A stretch of 64,000 nucleotides of DNA, taken from NCBI GenBank assembly GCA_016235265.1, contig JACRLI010000002.1, positions 92,548 through 156,547 of the forward strand. Reading direction: 5' to 3'. The notes beneath the pieces were generated by a model, which made no database searches, had not been told where the DNA came from, and saw only the letters and a list, made by a program, of their open reading frames with translations. This DNA comes from Candidatus Eisenbacteria bacterium. Lineage in GTDB: Bacteria > Eisenbacteria > RBG-16-71-46 > JACRLI01. Shown here piece by piece: positions 1-8,242 of this stretch. Position 1 is the first letter of the stretch, and the number at the start of each line of letters is the position of its first letter. The translations under genes and the position numbers were made by a program.

Positions 1-406
1 CCTCCAGGGTCTGCCAGGCGGTCGCGTACGGGACCAGCACGAGCCGCGCACCGAGCGCTCGCATGCGGTCGAGCTTGGTCTGCGGCGCGGTCTCGATGGC
101 CACGACGGTGCAGGGCACCCCGGACGCCCGCGCGGCATACGCCACGCCCTGGCCGGCGTTGCCGGCGCTGATGGTCCACACGCCGCGCGCGCGCTCGCTG
201 CCGGACAGCCGGGCCACCGCATTCGCCGCGCCGCGGAGCTTGTAGGCGTTGATGGGCTGGAGGTTCTCCAGCTTGAGCCGGATGTCCGGCGCCCCCGGTC
301 CCAGGTCGAGCCGCACCAGCGGGGTGCGCAGAATCGTCCCGGCGATGCGCGTGCGCGCTTCCCGGATCTCGGCGAGCTCGATCGGCCGCACCGGGGGCGG
401 CGTCAT
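1..406 (-). CDS. Threonine dehydratase-like PLP enzyme (fold type II), 5' part only
   Basis: The first 135 codons of a gene that runs off the left edge on the minus strand. The translation begins MTPPPVRPIELAEI and contains NAYKLRGAANAV. Its lysine matches the PLP-binding lysine of the SFKxRGA motif in threonine/serine dehydratases. It is followed by the glycine-rich stretch TISAGNAGQGVAYAA, the usual SxGNHxQGVA phosphate-binding loop, here with Ala in place of His. The family deaminates L-threonine to 2-oxobutanoate or L-serine to pyruvate, or racemises serine. The truncated part, including any C-terminal ACT domain, would decide which. Its ATG overlaps the TGA of the upstream AHSA1-type gene (ATGA), so the two are probably translationally coupled. 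Confidence 0.8.
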   Translation of the reverse strand, partial: MTPPPVRPIELAEIREARTRIAGTILRTPLVRLDLGPGAPDIRLKLENLQPINAYKLRGAANAVARLSGSERARGVWTISAGNAGQGVAYAARASGVPCTVVAIETAPQTKLDRMRALGARLVLVPYATAWQTLE

Positions 407-846
407 GGAATCTCCGCTTCGACCAGCTTCGCCAGCAGCATCAGCGACTCCTGCCACCCCAGGTAGCAGGCCTCGGCCGGGATGACCTCGGGGATGCCTT
501 CCTGGACCACGCTCAGCTCCGTCCCGCAGGAGACCTTCGCCAGCGTGACCGTGGTGATCATCTCCCCGGGCAGGTTGGGGTCGTCGAACTTGTCCGTGTA
601 CCGCAGCCGCTCGTGCGGGGCGAGTTCGAGGTACTCGCCCCCGAAAGCGTGGCTCTGGTCGGTCGTGAAGTTCGTGAAGGACATCTTGTAGGAGCCGCCG
701 ACCCGGGCGTCCATGTGCTGGACCCTGCCGGTGAACCCGTTCGGCGGGAGCCACTTGACCATGGCGTCGGGATCGAGGAAAGCGCGGTAGACGCGCTCGG
801 GCGTCGCGCGGAGCACGCGGTGGAGCCGGACGGTGCCTTTGGGCAT
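403..846 (-). CDS. SRPBCC / AHSA1-domain protein
   Basis: 147 residues, the usual size of a single AHSA1 (Hsp90 ATPase activator homologue 1-like) domain. It opens with RVLRATPERVYRAFLDPDAM, the hallmark first strand and helix of the START/SRPBCC fold, and ends with the typical long C-terminal helix (GWQESLMLLAKLVEAE). The KWLPP and GGEYLELAPHERLRYTD segments are also family-typical. Such proteins have a hydrophobic ligand cavity, but their substrates are rarely known. The start was placed at the methionine of MPKGTV. The reading frame stays open further upstream only through a repetitive, low-complexity stretch. It overlaps the next gene by four bases. Confidence 0.8.
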   Translation of the reverse strand: MPKGTVRLHRVLRATPERVYRAFLDPDAMVKWLPPNGFTGRVQHMDARVGGSYKMSFTNFTTDQSHAFGGEYLELAPHERLRYTDKFDDPNLPGEMITTVTLAKVSCGTELSVVQEGIPEVIPAEACYLGWQESLMLLAKLVEAEIP

Positions 847-879
847 GAAAGTCGGGCCTTTCGAGCGGCCAGGGGTGAG

Positions 880-966
880 GTTCTGGTTCGCGGTTCTTGT
901 CCGCGGTCCTGGTTCGTGGTTCTGGTTCGCGGCCTGATCCGCGGCCTGGTTCTGGTCCGCGGCCGC
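880..966. repeat. Degenerate short tandem repeats (GGTTCTGGTTCGCGG-like)
   Basis: The gap between the two minus-strand genes is filled with imperfect repeats of about 15 to 20 bases built on CTGGTTCGCGG and TGGTCCGCGG. Translated, they give only a low-complexity Asn/Gln/Pro string, so I treat them as non-coding. Confidence 0.6.
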
Positions 967-983
967 GCGCCGCGGGGCCGGCC

Positions 984-1850
984 TCAGCGGCCGGGCACTG
1001 CGGAAGCTGCCGCTTCGACCTGCGGGCGCAGGATGTCCCGCGCGTAGTGCCAGCCCGGAACGAGCCGGATCGCTTCGTCCACGTACTTCCTCGCCAGGGC
1101 CAGGTCGGGCGAAGGCCGGTTCAAGTAGGAGTAGGCCAGGTTGACGCACAGTTCCGCCTCGCCCCACGAGGGATCGAGCGGCGAGCCAGGGCGCCCGGCC
1201 CCCCCGCGCATTGCCTCGAGCGCCTTCAAGTACGCGGGGATGACATGGTCGGGCCCGCCTCCCTTCTCGGGAGGCGCCGTGAAGTAGGCCATGCCCCAGG
1301 CCCAAACATAGCGCGGGTTGGCCGCCGCGGTCACCTTCAACTCACCCATCAGCTCGCGGAGCCGCGCGATGCGCGCGTCGTTCCCGGCGCGCCCGCGATC
1401 GAAGAACAGGACCAGGCCCAGGCACTGCATCTCGCCGATGCGCGCGTCCACGAAGCCGGAGTCCAGCTCGCCCGAGCGGCGCAATTCCCCGGCGGCGATC
1501 ACGACGTCGCTGGCCAGGTCGGTGGGCGCGGGAGTCTCGTTGGCGCCGTTGATCGCCCGGCGCCACTTCGCGAACCCCTTCCAGTAGCGCACCCGCGACT
1601 CGGTGTCCCGGTCTCCGAGGAAACGGTCGGCCTCCCCGAACAGGCGATCGAGCGCCTTCCGGTCGCCGGCGTAGTCGGACTGCGCGATCCGGCCGATGAG
1701 CTCCGGCAGGCTGCGGGCCTCCCGGTCGCTCGAGGCGGCCGCGTCCGGGGCGCCGGATGGGCCGGTGGGTTCGGCCCGCGGCCCGGGGGAAGACATGCCC
1801 GCTGCGACGAGCAGGGCTGCGGCGAAGGGCATGGCAGTCCATTTGCTCAC
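984..1850 (-). CDS. Exported helical-repeat protein of unknown function
   Basis: 288 residues starting at GTG, five bases after a GGAGG ribosome-binding site. The N-terminus (MSKWTAMPFAAALLVAAG) looks like a signal peptide with no lipobox cysteine. The mature part is rich in amphipathic helices. Segments such as ELCVNLAYSYLNRPSPDLAL followed by ARKYVDEAIRLVPGWHYARD resemble TPR units, so a TPR-like solenoid is likely. I recognise no catalytic motif. Its GTG overlaps the stop of the preceding membrane-anchored gene (GTGA), indicating a two-gene operon. Function unknown. Confidence 0.65.
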   Translation of the reverse strand: MSKWTAMPFAAALLVAAGMSSPGPRAEPTGPSGAPDAAASSDREARSLPELIGRIAQSDYAGDRKALDRLFGEADRFLGDRDTESRVRYWKGFAKWRRAINGANETPAPTDLASDVVIAAGELRRSGELDSGFVDARIGEMQCLGLVLFFDRGRAGNDARIARLRELMGELKVTAAANPRYVWAWGMAYFTAPPEKGGGPDHVIPAYLKALEAMRGGAGRPGSPLDPSWGEAELCVNLAYSYLNRPSPDLALARKYVDEAIRLVPGWHYARDILRPQVEAAASAVPGR

Positions 1851-2338
1851 TTGAACCTCCGGTGGACGATGCGGGTCATCGGTGTCTCGGGTGGGCCCGG
1901 GTGGGGTCCGGCTCGATACCCTCTTGGATCGTCCTGTGGAGCCTCCAGATTCCGGCTTTGTGCCTCCCTTCCGCCCGCCAGGGACACGACCACGCGGACC
2001 CGGGTCCCGGCCGCGCAGCGCTCCCCCTCGAGCGGGTACGCCCGCAGCCGCTGCAAGCGCCCGGGGGCCAGGTCGAAGGGCCGGATGTCGCGGCGCCAGG
2101 CCACCAGCGAATCGCCGCCATCGGGGTGCGTGAACTCGCAGCGAACTCCGAGAATCCGCTCCGGGCGTCCGGCGACATTGCGGATGGTCAGCCAAAGTCC
2201 CTGCGCTTCGTCACCGCCCGAACCGGGATCGAGGGATACCCGGATCCGGCGCCGACCCCGAGCCCACAGCGCCAACCCCAGCCCCGCGAGACTCAGCGGG
2301 GCGGACACGATCTTGAGAGCCAGAACGTGGTGGAACAT
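1847..2338 (-). CDS. Membrane-anchored hypothetical protein
   Basis: 163 residues with one N-terminal hydrophobic segment (HHVLALKIVSAPLSLAGLGL) followed by Arg-rich residues. The soluble remainder looks like beta strands (GLWLTIRNVAGRPERILGVR, RVRVVVSLAGG) and may be an immunoglobulin-like extracytoplasmic domain. The start at MFHH was preferred because a GGGAGG sequence lies four bases upstream. A longer alternative starts at 2419 with a weaker site. The gene is coupled to the next one by a GTGA overlap. I do not recognise the family. Confidence 0.55.
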   Translation of the reverse strand: MFHHVLALKIVSAPLSLAGLGLALWARGRRRIRVSLDPGSGGDEAQGLWLTIRNVAGRPERILGVRCEFTHPDGGDSLVAWRRDIRPFDLAPGRLQRLRAYPLEGERCAAGTRVRVVVSLAGGREAQSRNLEAPQDDPRGYRAGPHPGPPETPMTRIVHRRFK

Positions 2339-2566
2339 GCGCCCTCCCGGCCGGACGGCCTGGAAGGATCTCACCACGAAACCGCGCAAGCCCGGCGTCA
2401 AGACGGCCCGGTCGGGCATCAGGATTCCGTCAGAATTCCGCTGCCCGCTCCGCCTGGCCGCCTCCGGCCGCTTCTTAACACCCCCCTGACGCCTGTTCAG
2501 AGTCCAATCCCCCGTGGTGAGCAGTCGACCGGGGGCCGGCGCCTGGCTTGCCAGGGAGCGCCTGAC

Positions 2567-2650
2567 GTGCTGGACCTGCTCTACCTGGTCGTGACCCTGA
2601 TCTTCTTCCTCGCGTGCGTCGCCTATGTCCGCGGCTGCGCGCGACCGTGA
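2567..2650 (+). CDS. Small single-pass membrane peptide at the head of the kdp operon
   Basis: 27 codons from GTG to TGA. The peptide begins VLDLLYLVVTLIFFLACVAY, a single transmembrane segment, and ends VRGCARP. From memory, similar tiny proteins ending in VRxCxR(L/P) sit just upstream of kdpF in several phyla. They are usually unannotated. Its stop lies seven bases before the kdpF start. A role as an accessory subunit of the potassium pump is plausible by position only. Confidence 0.6.
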   Translation: MLDLLYLVVTLIFFLACVAYVRGCARP

Positions 2651-2657
2651 GGCGGCC

Positions 2658-2744
2658 GTGTTCGACTTGATCTGGGCGGGGGCGCTGGTGTTGCTGCTGC
2701 TGGGCTACCTGCTCTACGCGTTGCTCAAACCCGAGCGTTTCTAG
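2658..2744 (+). CDS. kdpF: KdpF, small subunit of the potassium-transporting ATPase
   Basis: 28 residues starting at GTG: one hydrophobic helix (LIWAGALVLLLLGYLLYALL) ending in KPERF, the characteristic KdpF C-terminus. KdpF is a lipid-like stabiliser of the KdpABC complex in the inner membrane. It lies 12 bases upstream of kdpA, in the conserved kdpFABC order. Confidence 0.9.
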   Translation: MFDLIWAGALVLLLLGYLLYALLKPERF

Positions 2745-2756
2745 GAGCGGCGGACC

Positions 2757-4544
2757 ATGACTTCGCACGGAGTGGTGCTGGTGCTGGCGTTCTTCGGCCT
2801 GGTGTTGCTCGTCACCCGGCCGATGGGGGCGCACCTGGCCCAGGTGTTCGAGGGCAGGCGCACCTGGCTGGACCCCTTGCTGCGACCCCTCGAGCGCGGC
2901 ATCTACCGGGTCTGCGGAGTGGATCCCGGCGAGGACATGCGCTGGACCACCTACGCCGTGGCGCTGTTCGCGTTCAGCGTCGTGGGGATGCTGCTGTCCT
3001 ACATCCTGCTCCGAATGCAGGGACATCTGCCGCTCAACCCCCAGGGCTTCGGGGCGCGGGAGATGACCCCGGACCTGGCATTCAACACCGCGGCCTCCTT
3101 CACCACCAATACCAACTGGCAGTCGTACGTGCCCGAGACCACCGTGAGCTACTTCTCGAACATGGTGGCCCTGGCGGTGCATAACTGGACTTCGGCGGCA
3201 TCCGGAATGGCCGTGGCGGTCGCCTTCGTGCGGGGCCTGGTGCGCCGCGGTTCCGGGGCGGTGGGCAACTTCTGGGTCGACGTCACCCGCGGGACCCTGT
3301 ACGTCCTGCTGCCCCTGAGCCTGGTGGGCGCGCTGGTGCTGATCTGGCAGGGCGTGCCGCAGAACTTCGACCGCTACACGCAGGCACGGACCCTGGAAGG
3401 GGCCACCCAGGTGATCGCCCAGGGACCGGTGGCCTCCCAGGAGATCATCAAGGAGCTCGGCACCAACGGCGGGGGCTTCTTCAACGCCAACTCGGCGCAC
3501 CCCTACGAGAATCCCACGCCGCTGAGCAACCTGCTCCAAATGCTCGCGATCTTCCTGATCCCCGCCGGAATGACCTTCATGTTCGGCCGCATGGCCGGCA
3601 ACACCCGCCAGGGCTGGGCGATCTTCGCGGCGATGAGCGTGCTGTTCCTCGCGGGCGCCCTCACCGCTGGCCACTTCGAGCAGTCCGGCACCCCCCAGCT
3701 CGCGGGCCACGGGGTCGAGATGCGGGCGAGTCCGGGGCAGCCGGGCGGCAACATGGAGGGCAAGGAGACCCGCTTCGGCATCGCGGGCTCGTCGCTGTTC
3801 GCCACTGTCACCACCGACGCCTCCTGCGGCGCGGTGAACTCGATGCACGACAGCTTCACGCCCATCGGCGGACTGGTGCCGATGGCCAACATCCTGACCG
3901 GCGAGGTCATCTTCGGCGGGGTGGGGGCCGGGCTCTACGGCATGCTGATGTTCGCCATCCTGGCCGTGTTCATCGCCGGCCTGATGGTGGGGCGCACGCC
4001 GGAGTACCTGGGGAAGAAGATCGAGCCCTACGAAGTGAAGATGGTCATGCTGGCCGTGCTGGTGCTGGCCGCATGCGTGCTGGGCTTCACCGCGCTGGCC
4101 ACCGGGGTGGACCTGCCCCAGGGGCACCCCTGGAACCGGGTGGGCCTCACCGGCACATACCTGGGCGCCACGTGGAACAACGTGAACAACGGCGGGCCGC
4201 ACGGCTTCTCCGAGATCCTGTACGCATTCGATTCCGCCGCCGGCAACAACGGCTCGGCCTTCGCCGGAATCACCGCCAACACGCCGTTCTACAACTTCAC
4301 CATCGGCCTGGCGATGCTGGCGGGCCGGTTCCTGATGATCATCCCGCTGCTCGCCGTGGCCGGGAGCCTGTCGGCAAAGAAGGTGGTGCCCGCCTCGGCG
4401 GGGACCTTCCCGACCGACGGCGCCACCTTCGTGGTGCTGCTGGTGGGAATCGTCCTGATCGTGGGCGCCCTGACGTACTTCCCCGCGCTGTCGCTCGGGC
4501 CGATCGTGGAGCACTTCCAAATGCACGCAGAAGGGATGTTCTGA
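2757..4544 (+). CDS. kdpA: Potassium-transporting ATPase, potassium-binding subunit KdpA
   Basis: 595 residues, slightly longer than the usual 560 or so. It is a polytopic inner-membrane protein of the superfamily of K+ transporters. The selectivity-filter loops are visible in order: [48 protein letters not shown] and NNGSAFAG. KdpA binds K+ and passes it through an intersubunit tunnel to KdpB for high-affinity uptake at very low external potassium. It starts 12 bases after kdpF. Its TGA shares one base with the kdpB ATG (TGATG), so translation is coupled. Confidence 0.97.
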   Translation: MTSHGVVLVLAFFGLVLLVTRPMGAHLAQVFEGRRTWLDPLLRPLERGIYRVCGVDPGEDMRWTTYAVALFAFSVVGMLLSYILLRMQGHLPLNPQGFGAREMTPDLAFNTAASFTTNTNWQSYVPETTVSYFSNMVALAVHNWTSAASGMAVAVAFVRGLVRRGSGAVGNFWVDVTRGTLYVLLPLSLVGALVLIWQGVPQNFDRYTQARTLEGATQVIAQGPVASQEIIKELGTNGGGFFNANSAHPYENPTPLSNLLQMLAIFLIPAGMTFMFGRMAGNTRQGWAIFAAMSVLFLAGALTAGHFEQSGTPQLAGHGVEMRASPGQPGGNMEGKETRFGIAGSSLFATVTTDASCGAVNSMHDSFTPIGGLVPMANILTGEVIFGGVGAGLYGMLMFAILAVFIAGLMVGRTPEYLGKKIEPYEVKMVMLAVLVLAACVLGFTALATGVDLPQGHPWNRVGLTGTYLGATWNNVNNGGPHGFSEILYAFDSAAGNNGSAFAGITANTPFYNFTIGLAMLAGRFLMIIPLLAVAGSLSAKKVVPASAGTFPTDGATFVVLLVGIVLIVGALTYFPALSLGPIVEHFQMHAEGMF

Positions 4545-6619
4545 TGCGGGCCGGCTCGCGCAACGCGCCGCGCCCGCTGCTCGACGGGCCGGTGATCGCC
4601 CGGGCACTGGGGGAGGCGCTCCGCAAGCTGGACCCGCGGATGGTGGCCCGGAACCCGGTCATGTTCGTGGTCGAAGTCGGAAGCGTGGTCACCACGTGGC
4701 TGTTCTTCCGAGGCCTGCTGGCGCATGACCCCGAGGCCGGATTCGTGGGCCACATCAGCCTGTGGCTCTGGTTCACGGTGCTCTTCGCCAACTTCGCGGA
4801 GGCCATGGCCGAGGGCCGGGGCCGGGCGCAGGCGGATTCGCTGCGCAAGGCCCGGACCCGGACCAGCGCGCGCCGGCTCCCTGGGGGGGCGGTGGGCGGG
4901 CCGGAGGAGGCGGTCCCGGCCGAGCAGTTGCGCAAGGGCGACCTGGTGGTGTGCGAAGCGGGCGACCTGATCCCCGGCGACGGAGAGGTGATCGAGGGTA
5001 TCGCCTCGGTGGATGAGTCGGCGATCACCGGGGAGAGCGCACCCGTGATCCGCGAGAGCGGCGGGGATCGCAGCGCGGTGACCGGCGGCACGCGCGTGCT
5101 CTCGGACCGGATCGTGGTCCGCATCACCTCGAACCCGGGGGAGACGTTCCTCGACCGCATGATCGCCCTGGTCGAGGGAGCCCGCCGCCAGAAGACCCCC
5201 AACGAGATCGCCCTCAACATCCTGCTGGCGGGCCTCACGATCGTGTTCCTGCTGGCCGTGGCCACGCTGCTGCCCTACGCGGCCTACGGGGTCCGCTCCG
5301 CGGGCGCGGGATTGCCGCCCTCGATCACCGTGCTCGTGGCGCTGCTGGTGTGCCTCATCCCCACCACCATCGGCGGGCTGCTCTCCGCCATCGGAATCGC
5401 CGGCATGGACCGCGTGATGCAGCACAATGTGCTGGCCATGTCGGGCAAGGCGGTGGAAGCCGCCGGCGACGTCAACACGCTGCTGCTGGACAAGACCGGC
5501 ACCATCACCCTGGGCAACCGGCAGGCGGTCGGCTTTCTGCCGCTGCCGGGAGTGGACGTGGCGGACCTGGCCGATGCGGCGCAGCTCTCCTCCCTTCCGG
5601 ACGAGACCCCCGAGGGGCGGAGCGTGGTGGTCCTGGCCAAGGAGAAGTACGGCCTGCGGGGCCGCGAGCTGCAGGCGCAGGAGGCGCAATTCCTGCCGTT
5701 CACCGCCCAGGCCCGCATGAGCGGCGTGAACCTGAACGGCGCCGAGATCCGCAAGGGGGCCGCGGACGCGGTGCGCCTGTACGTGGAGCGCAGGGGCGGC
5801 ACCTGGCCCGCGGAGCTGGGCCCCCTGGTCGCGGGCGTGGCCACCTCGGGGGGCACTCCGCTGGTCGTGGCGCGCGACGCCCGCCCGCTGGGCGTGATCC
5901 ACCTCAAGGACGTGGTCAAGGGCGGGACGCGCAACCGCTTCGAGCAGCTCCGCCGCATGGGCATCCGCACGGTGATGATCACCGGCGACAACCCGCTCAC
6001 CGCGGCGGCCATCGCGGCCGAGGCGGGGGTGGATGATTTCCTGGCGGAGGCCACCCCCGAGACCAAGATGAAGCTCATCCGCGAGGAGCAGGCGGGCGGC
6101 AAGCTGGTGGCCATGACCGGCGACGGGACCAACGACGCCCCGGCCCTGGCCCAGGCCGACGTGGGCCTGGCGATGAACACCGGCACGCAGGCCGCCAAGG
6201 AGGCCGGCAACATGGTGGACCTCGACAGCAACCCCACCAAGCTGATCGAAGTGGTCGAAATCGGCAAGCAACTGCTGATGACCCGGGGGTCGCTGACCAC
6301 GTTCAGCATCGCCAACGACGTCGCCAAGTACTTCGCCATCATCCCCGCGATGTTTGCGGCCACCTATCCGGCCCTGGGCGCGCTCAATGTGATGCGGCTC
6401 ACCAGCCCGCACTCGGCGGTGCTGGCGGCGGTGATCTTCAATGCGCTGATCATCGTGGCGCTGATCCCCCTGGCGCTGCGCGGGGTGCCGTACAGGCCGA
6501 TGGGCGCCGCGGCGGTGTTGCGGCGCAACCTGCTCGTCTACGGCCTGGGCGGGTTGCTCGTGCCCTTCCCGGGAATCTGGCTGCTGGACCGACTCCTGGT
6601 GGCGTTGCGCCTGGCATGA
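4544..6619 (+). CDS. kdpB: Potassium-transporting P-type ATPase, catalytic subunit KdpB
   Basis: 691 residues. Motifs of a P-type ATPase are present in order: the TGES actuator motif ([10 protein letters not shown]), the phosphorylation motif DKTGTIT with the aspartate at about residue 316, a nucleotide-binding domain, and the hinge [16 protein letters not shown]. It hydrolyses ATP to drive K+ uptake through KdpA. The start was fixed by the one-base overlap with the kdpA stop, although the frame is open much further upstream. It is followed after 55 bases by kdpC. The sequence looks intact. Confidence 0.97.
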   Translation: MRAGSRNAPRPLLDGPVIARALGEALRKLDPRMVARNPVMFVVEVGSVVTTWLFFRGLLAHDPEAGFVGHISLWLWFTVLFANFAEAMAEGRGRAQADSLRKARTRTSARRLPGGAVGGPEEAVPAEQLRKGDLVVCEAGDLIPGDGEVIEGIASVDESAITGESAPVIRESGGDRSAVTGGTRVLSDRIVVRITSNPGETFLDRMIALVEGARRQKTPNEIALNILLAGLTIVFLLAVATLLPYAAYGVRSAGAGLPPSITVLVALLVCLIPTTIGGLLSAIGIAGMDRVMQHNVLAMSGKAVEAAGDVNTLLLDKTGTITLGNRQAVGFLPLPGVDVADLADAAQLSSLPDETPEGRSVVVLAKEKYGLRGRELQAQEAQFLPFTAQARMSGVNLNGAEIRKGAADAVRLYVERRGGTWPAELGPLVAGVATSGGTPLVVARDARPLGVIHLKDVVKGGTRNRFEQLRRMGIRTVMITGDNPLTAAAIAAEAGVDDFLAEATPETKMKLIREEQAGGKLVAMTGDGTNDAPALAQADVGLAMNTGTQAAKEAGNMVDLDSNPTKLIEVVEIGKQLLMTRGSLTTFSIANDVAKYFAIIPAMFAATYPALGALNVMRLTSPHSAVLAAVIFNALIIVALIPLALRGVPYRPMGAAAVLRRNLLVYGLGGLLVPFPGIWLLDRLLVALRLA

Positions 6620-6674
6620 GGCCAGGGACGGGGCGCCACGGGGCGTCCCGTCCCGGGCTTTCACTGGAGGAACG

Positions 6675-7316
6675 ATGATCCGACAGCTCTGGTCCGCCGT
6701 GACGATGGTGCTGGTGATGACCTTGCTCACGGGCCTGCTGTTCCCGGTGGCGATCACCGGACTGGGACGGGCGCTGTTCCCGCGACAGGCGGCGGGGAGC
6801 CTGGTGGTCCGCGACGGCGTGACCGTGGGCTCCACCCTGATCGCGCAGGGATTCACCCGGTCCGGCTACTTCCACCCGCGGCCCTCGGCCGCAGGTTCCG
6901 GATACGACGGCGCCAGTTCGGGCGGCACGAACCTGGGCCCGACCAGTCGCAAGCTGCTGCTGGGGGTCCACCGGACCCTGCCTGACGGGAAGGACGATGC
7001 CTCGAACTTCGACGGAGTGGCGGACCTCGCCGCCGGCTACCGGCGGGAGAACCTGCTGGCAGCCTCGGCTCCGGTGCCCGCCGACGCGGTGACCCGCTCC
7101 GCGAGCGGGCTGGACCCGCACATCAGCCCGGAGAACGCCCGGCTGCAGATCGCGCGCGTGGCTCGAGCCCGCGGGCTCGACCCGGCCGCCGTGGAGCGAC
7201 TGGCGGCCCGTCACGTGGAGCCCCGCAGGTTGGGATTCCTGGGCGAGCCGCGCGTGAATGTGCTGCAACTCAACCTCGACCTGGACCGGCTGGTTCCGCC
7301 CGCCGGCCCGCGCTGA
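6675..7316 (+). CDS. kdpC: Potassium-transporting ATPase subunit KdpC
   Basis: 213 residues with one N-terminal membrane helix (SAVTMVLVMTLLTGLLFPVA), then the periplasmic domain. Family-typical segments are GSLLIGQ-like GSTLIAQGF, YFHPRPSAAG, SGGTNLGPTS, SASGLDPHISPENA and LGEPRVNVLQLNLDLD. KdpC assembles with KdpA and KdpB and promotes high-affinity nucleotide binding. A GGAGGAACG ribosome-binding site precedes the ATG. It is the last pump subunit and is followed 28 bases later by a porin gene. Confidence 0.96.
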   Translation: MIRQLWSAVTMVLVMTLLTGLLFPVAITGLGRALFPRQAAGSLVVRDGVTVGSTLIAQGFTRSGYFHPRPSAAGSGYDGASSGGTNLGPTSRKLLLGVHRTLPDGKDDASNFDGVADLAAGYRRENLLAASAPVPADAVTRSASGLDPHISPENARLQIARVARARGLDPAAVERLAARHVEPRRLGFLGEPRVNVLQLNLDLDRLVPPAGPR

Positions 7317-7344
7317 GACGGAGATTCGGGCACGCCGCCCGGGA

Positions 7345-8172
7345 ATGGAGACCGACCCCTTGAAATCCAGACTGCTGTCCGGCCTTTGCGCGGCCGCACT
7401 GGCATTCGCCTCCGCCCCTGCCGCCTGGTCCCCGCCCGCGCCGGACCGCGCCGCTGCGCCGGCCGCCGCGACCGCCGCCGCGAAACCCGCGGGGCCTTTC
7501 GCCTTCGCCGACTTCCCGTGGATGCCCGGGAACATGGGCGCCAGCGGGCGGCCGCTCACCGTGGGCCCCTTCACCGGCGAACTGCGCGTGGACGACGCAT
7601 ATCACTTTGACTTCTCGAGACCGGCGGACGGCACCATTTCGGGCTCGAGCGAGGTGTTTCGGCACGGTGAGTTCAAGCTCACCCAGCTGGGGATCGGTGC
7701 CGCCCTGCTGTACAAGAACGTCACGGCCCGGCTGATGACCCAGTTCGGCATGTACTCGCAAACCACGCCGCGCAACGACGCCAGCCCCGGGCGGGGGCAG
7801 TCGCGCCATGACCGCTTCGCCCTCACCGTGGGAGGCGGGGCCATCAACAACCCCGGCCGCTACCTGGTGCTGATGCCGCCGATCAACGGGGCGACGGCAC
7901 TTTCGGGTTCGCCCTGCTTCACCATGAACCCCGGCGATCCGTTCAAGGCCTGGGACATGCAGGTGGCCGCGGACTACAACCCCCGGCCCTTCGTGACCTT
8001 CCGGCTCGAGTACAACCATCGCCACGCCAGCGTTCCCTGCTTCGCGGGGCCTGGCGGAGTCACCCCGCCCGGCGGCAACCAGGGCGCACCCGGCTCCCTG
8101 GTGCCGGACTGGAGGCCGGACCTGGTGCACGACGAGGACCGCCTCACCTTCGCGATGCTGGTCAGGACGTGA
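7345..8172 (+). CDS. Kdp-linked OmpL-like beta-barrel porin with an apparent internal deletion
   Basis: 275 residues with a signal peptide ([19 protein letters not shown]). The N-terminal part ([20 protein letters not shown]) and C-terminal part ([27 protein letters not shown]-like [13 protein letters not shown]) match, from memory, the two ends of the OmpL-like porins (PF07642 group) that accompany kdp operons. Those proteins are normally 450 to 500 residues. The central barrel strands, usually around a YRYxSEAYGGYH segment, are missing here. The sequence passes directly from DASPGRGQ to [12 protein letters not shown] in frame. A barrel this short may not form a working porin. An alternative TTG start lies at 7360. 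It sits between kdpC and kdpD in the same direction. Confidence 0.7.
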   Translation: METDPLKSRLLSGLCAAALAFASAPAAWSPPAPDRAAAPAAATAAAKPAGPFAFADFPWMPGNMGASGRPLTVGPFTGELRVDDAYHFDFSRPADGTISGSSEVFRHGEFKLTQLGIGAALLYKNVTARLMTQFGMYSQTTPRNDASPGRGQSRHDRFALTVGGGAINNPGRYLVLMPPINGATALSGSPCFTMNPGDPFKAWDMQVAADYNPRPFVTFRLEYNHRHASVPCFAGPGGVTPPGGNQGAPGSLVPDWRPDLVHDEDRLTFAMLVRT

Positions 8173-8242
8173 TCCTGCCCGCCTACGGGATCGTGTATTC
8201 TCGCTCCCGCCGGGCGGGCGCCGCGGGTGCGGCACGCCCTGG

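Noticed and set aside
4073..4543. N-terminal extension of KdpB
   Set aside because: The frame is open through kdpA in a shifted frame, but the translation is Arg/Gly-rich without similarity to KdpB. The TGATG overlap gives the normal start.
2475..6856. Long minus-strand frames across the kdp operon
   Set aside because: They mirror kdpA and kdpB codons, show His/Gln/Arg-rich nonsense composition and no start signals.
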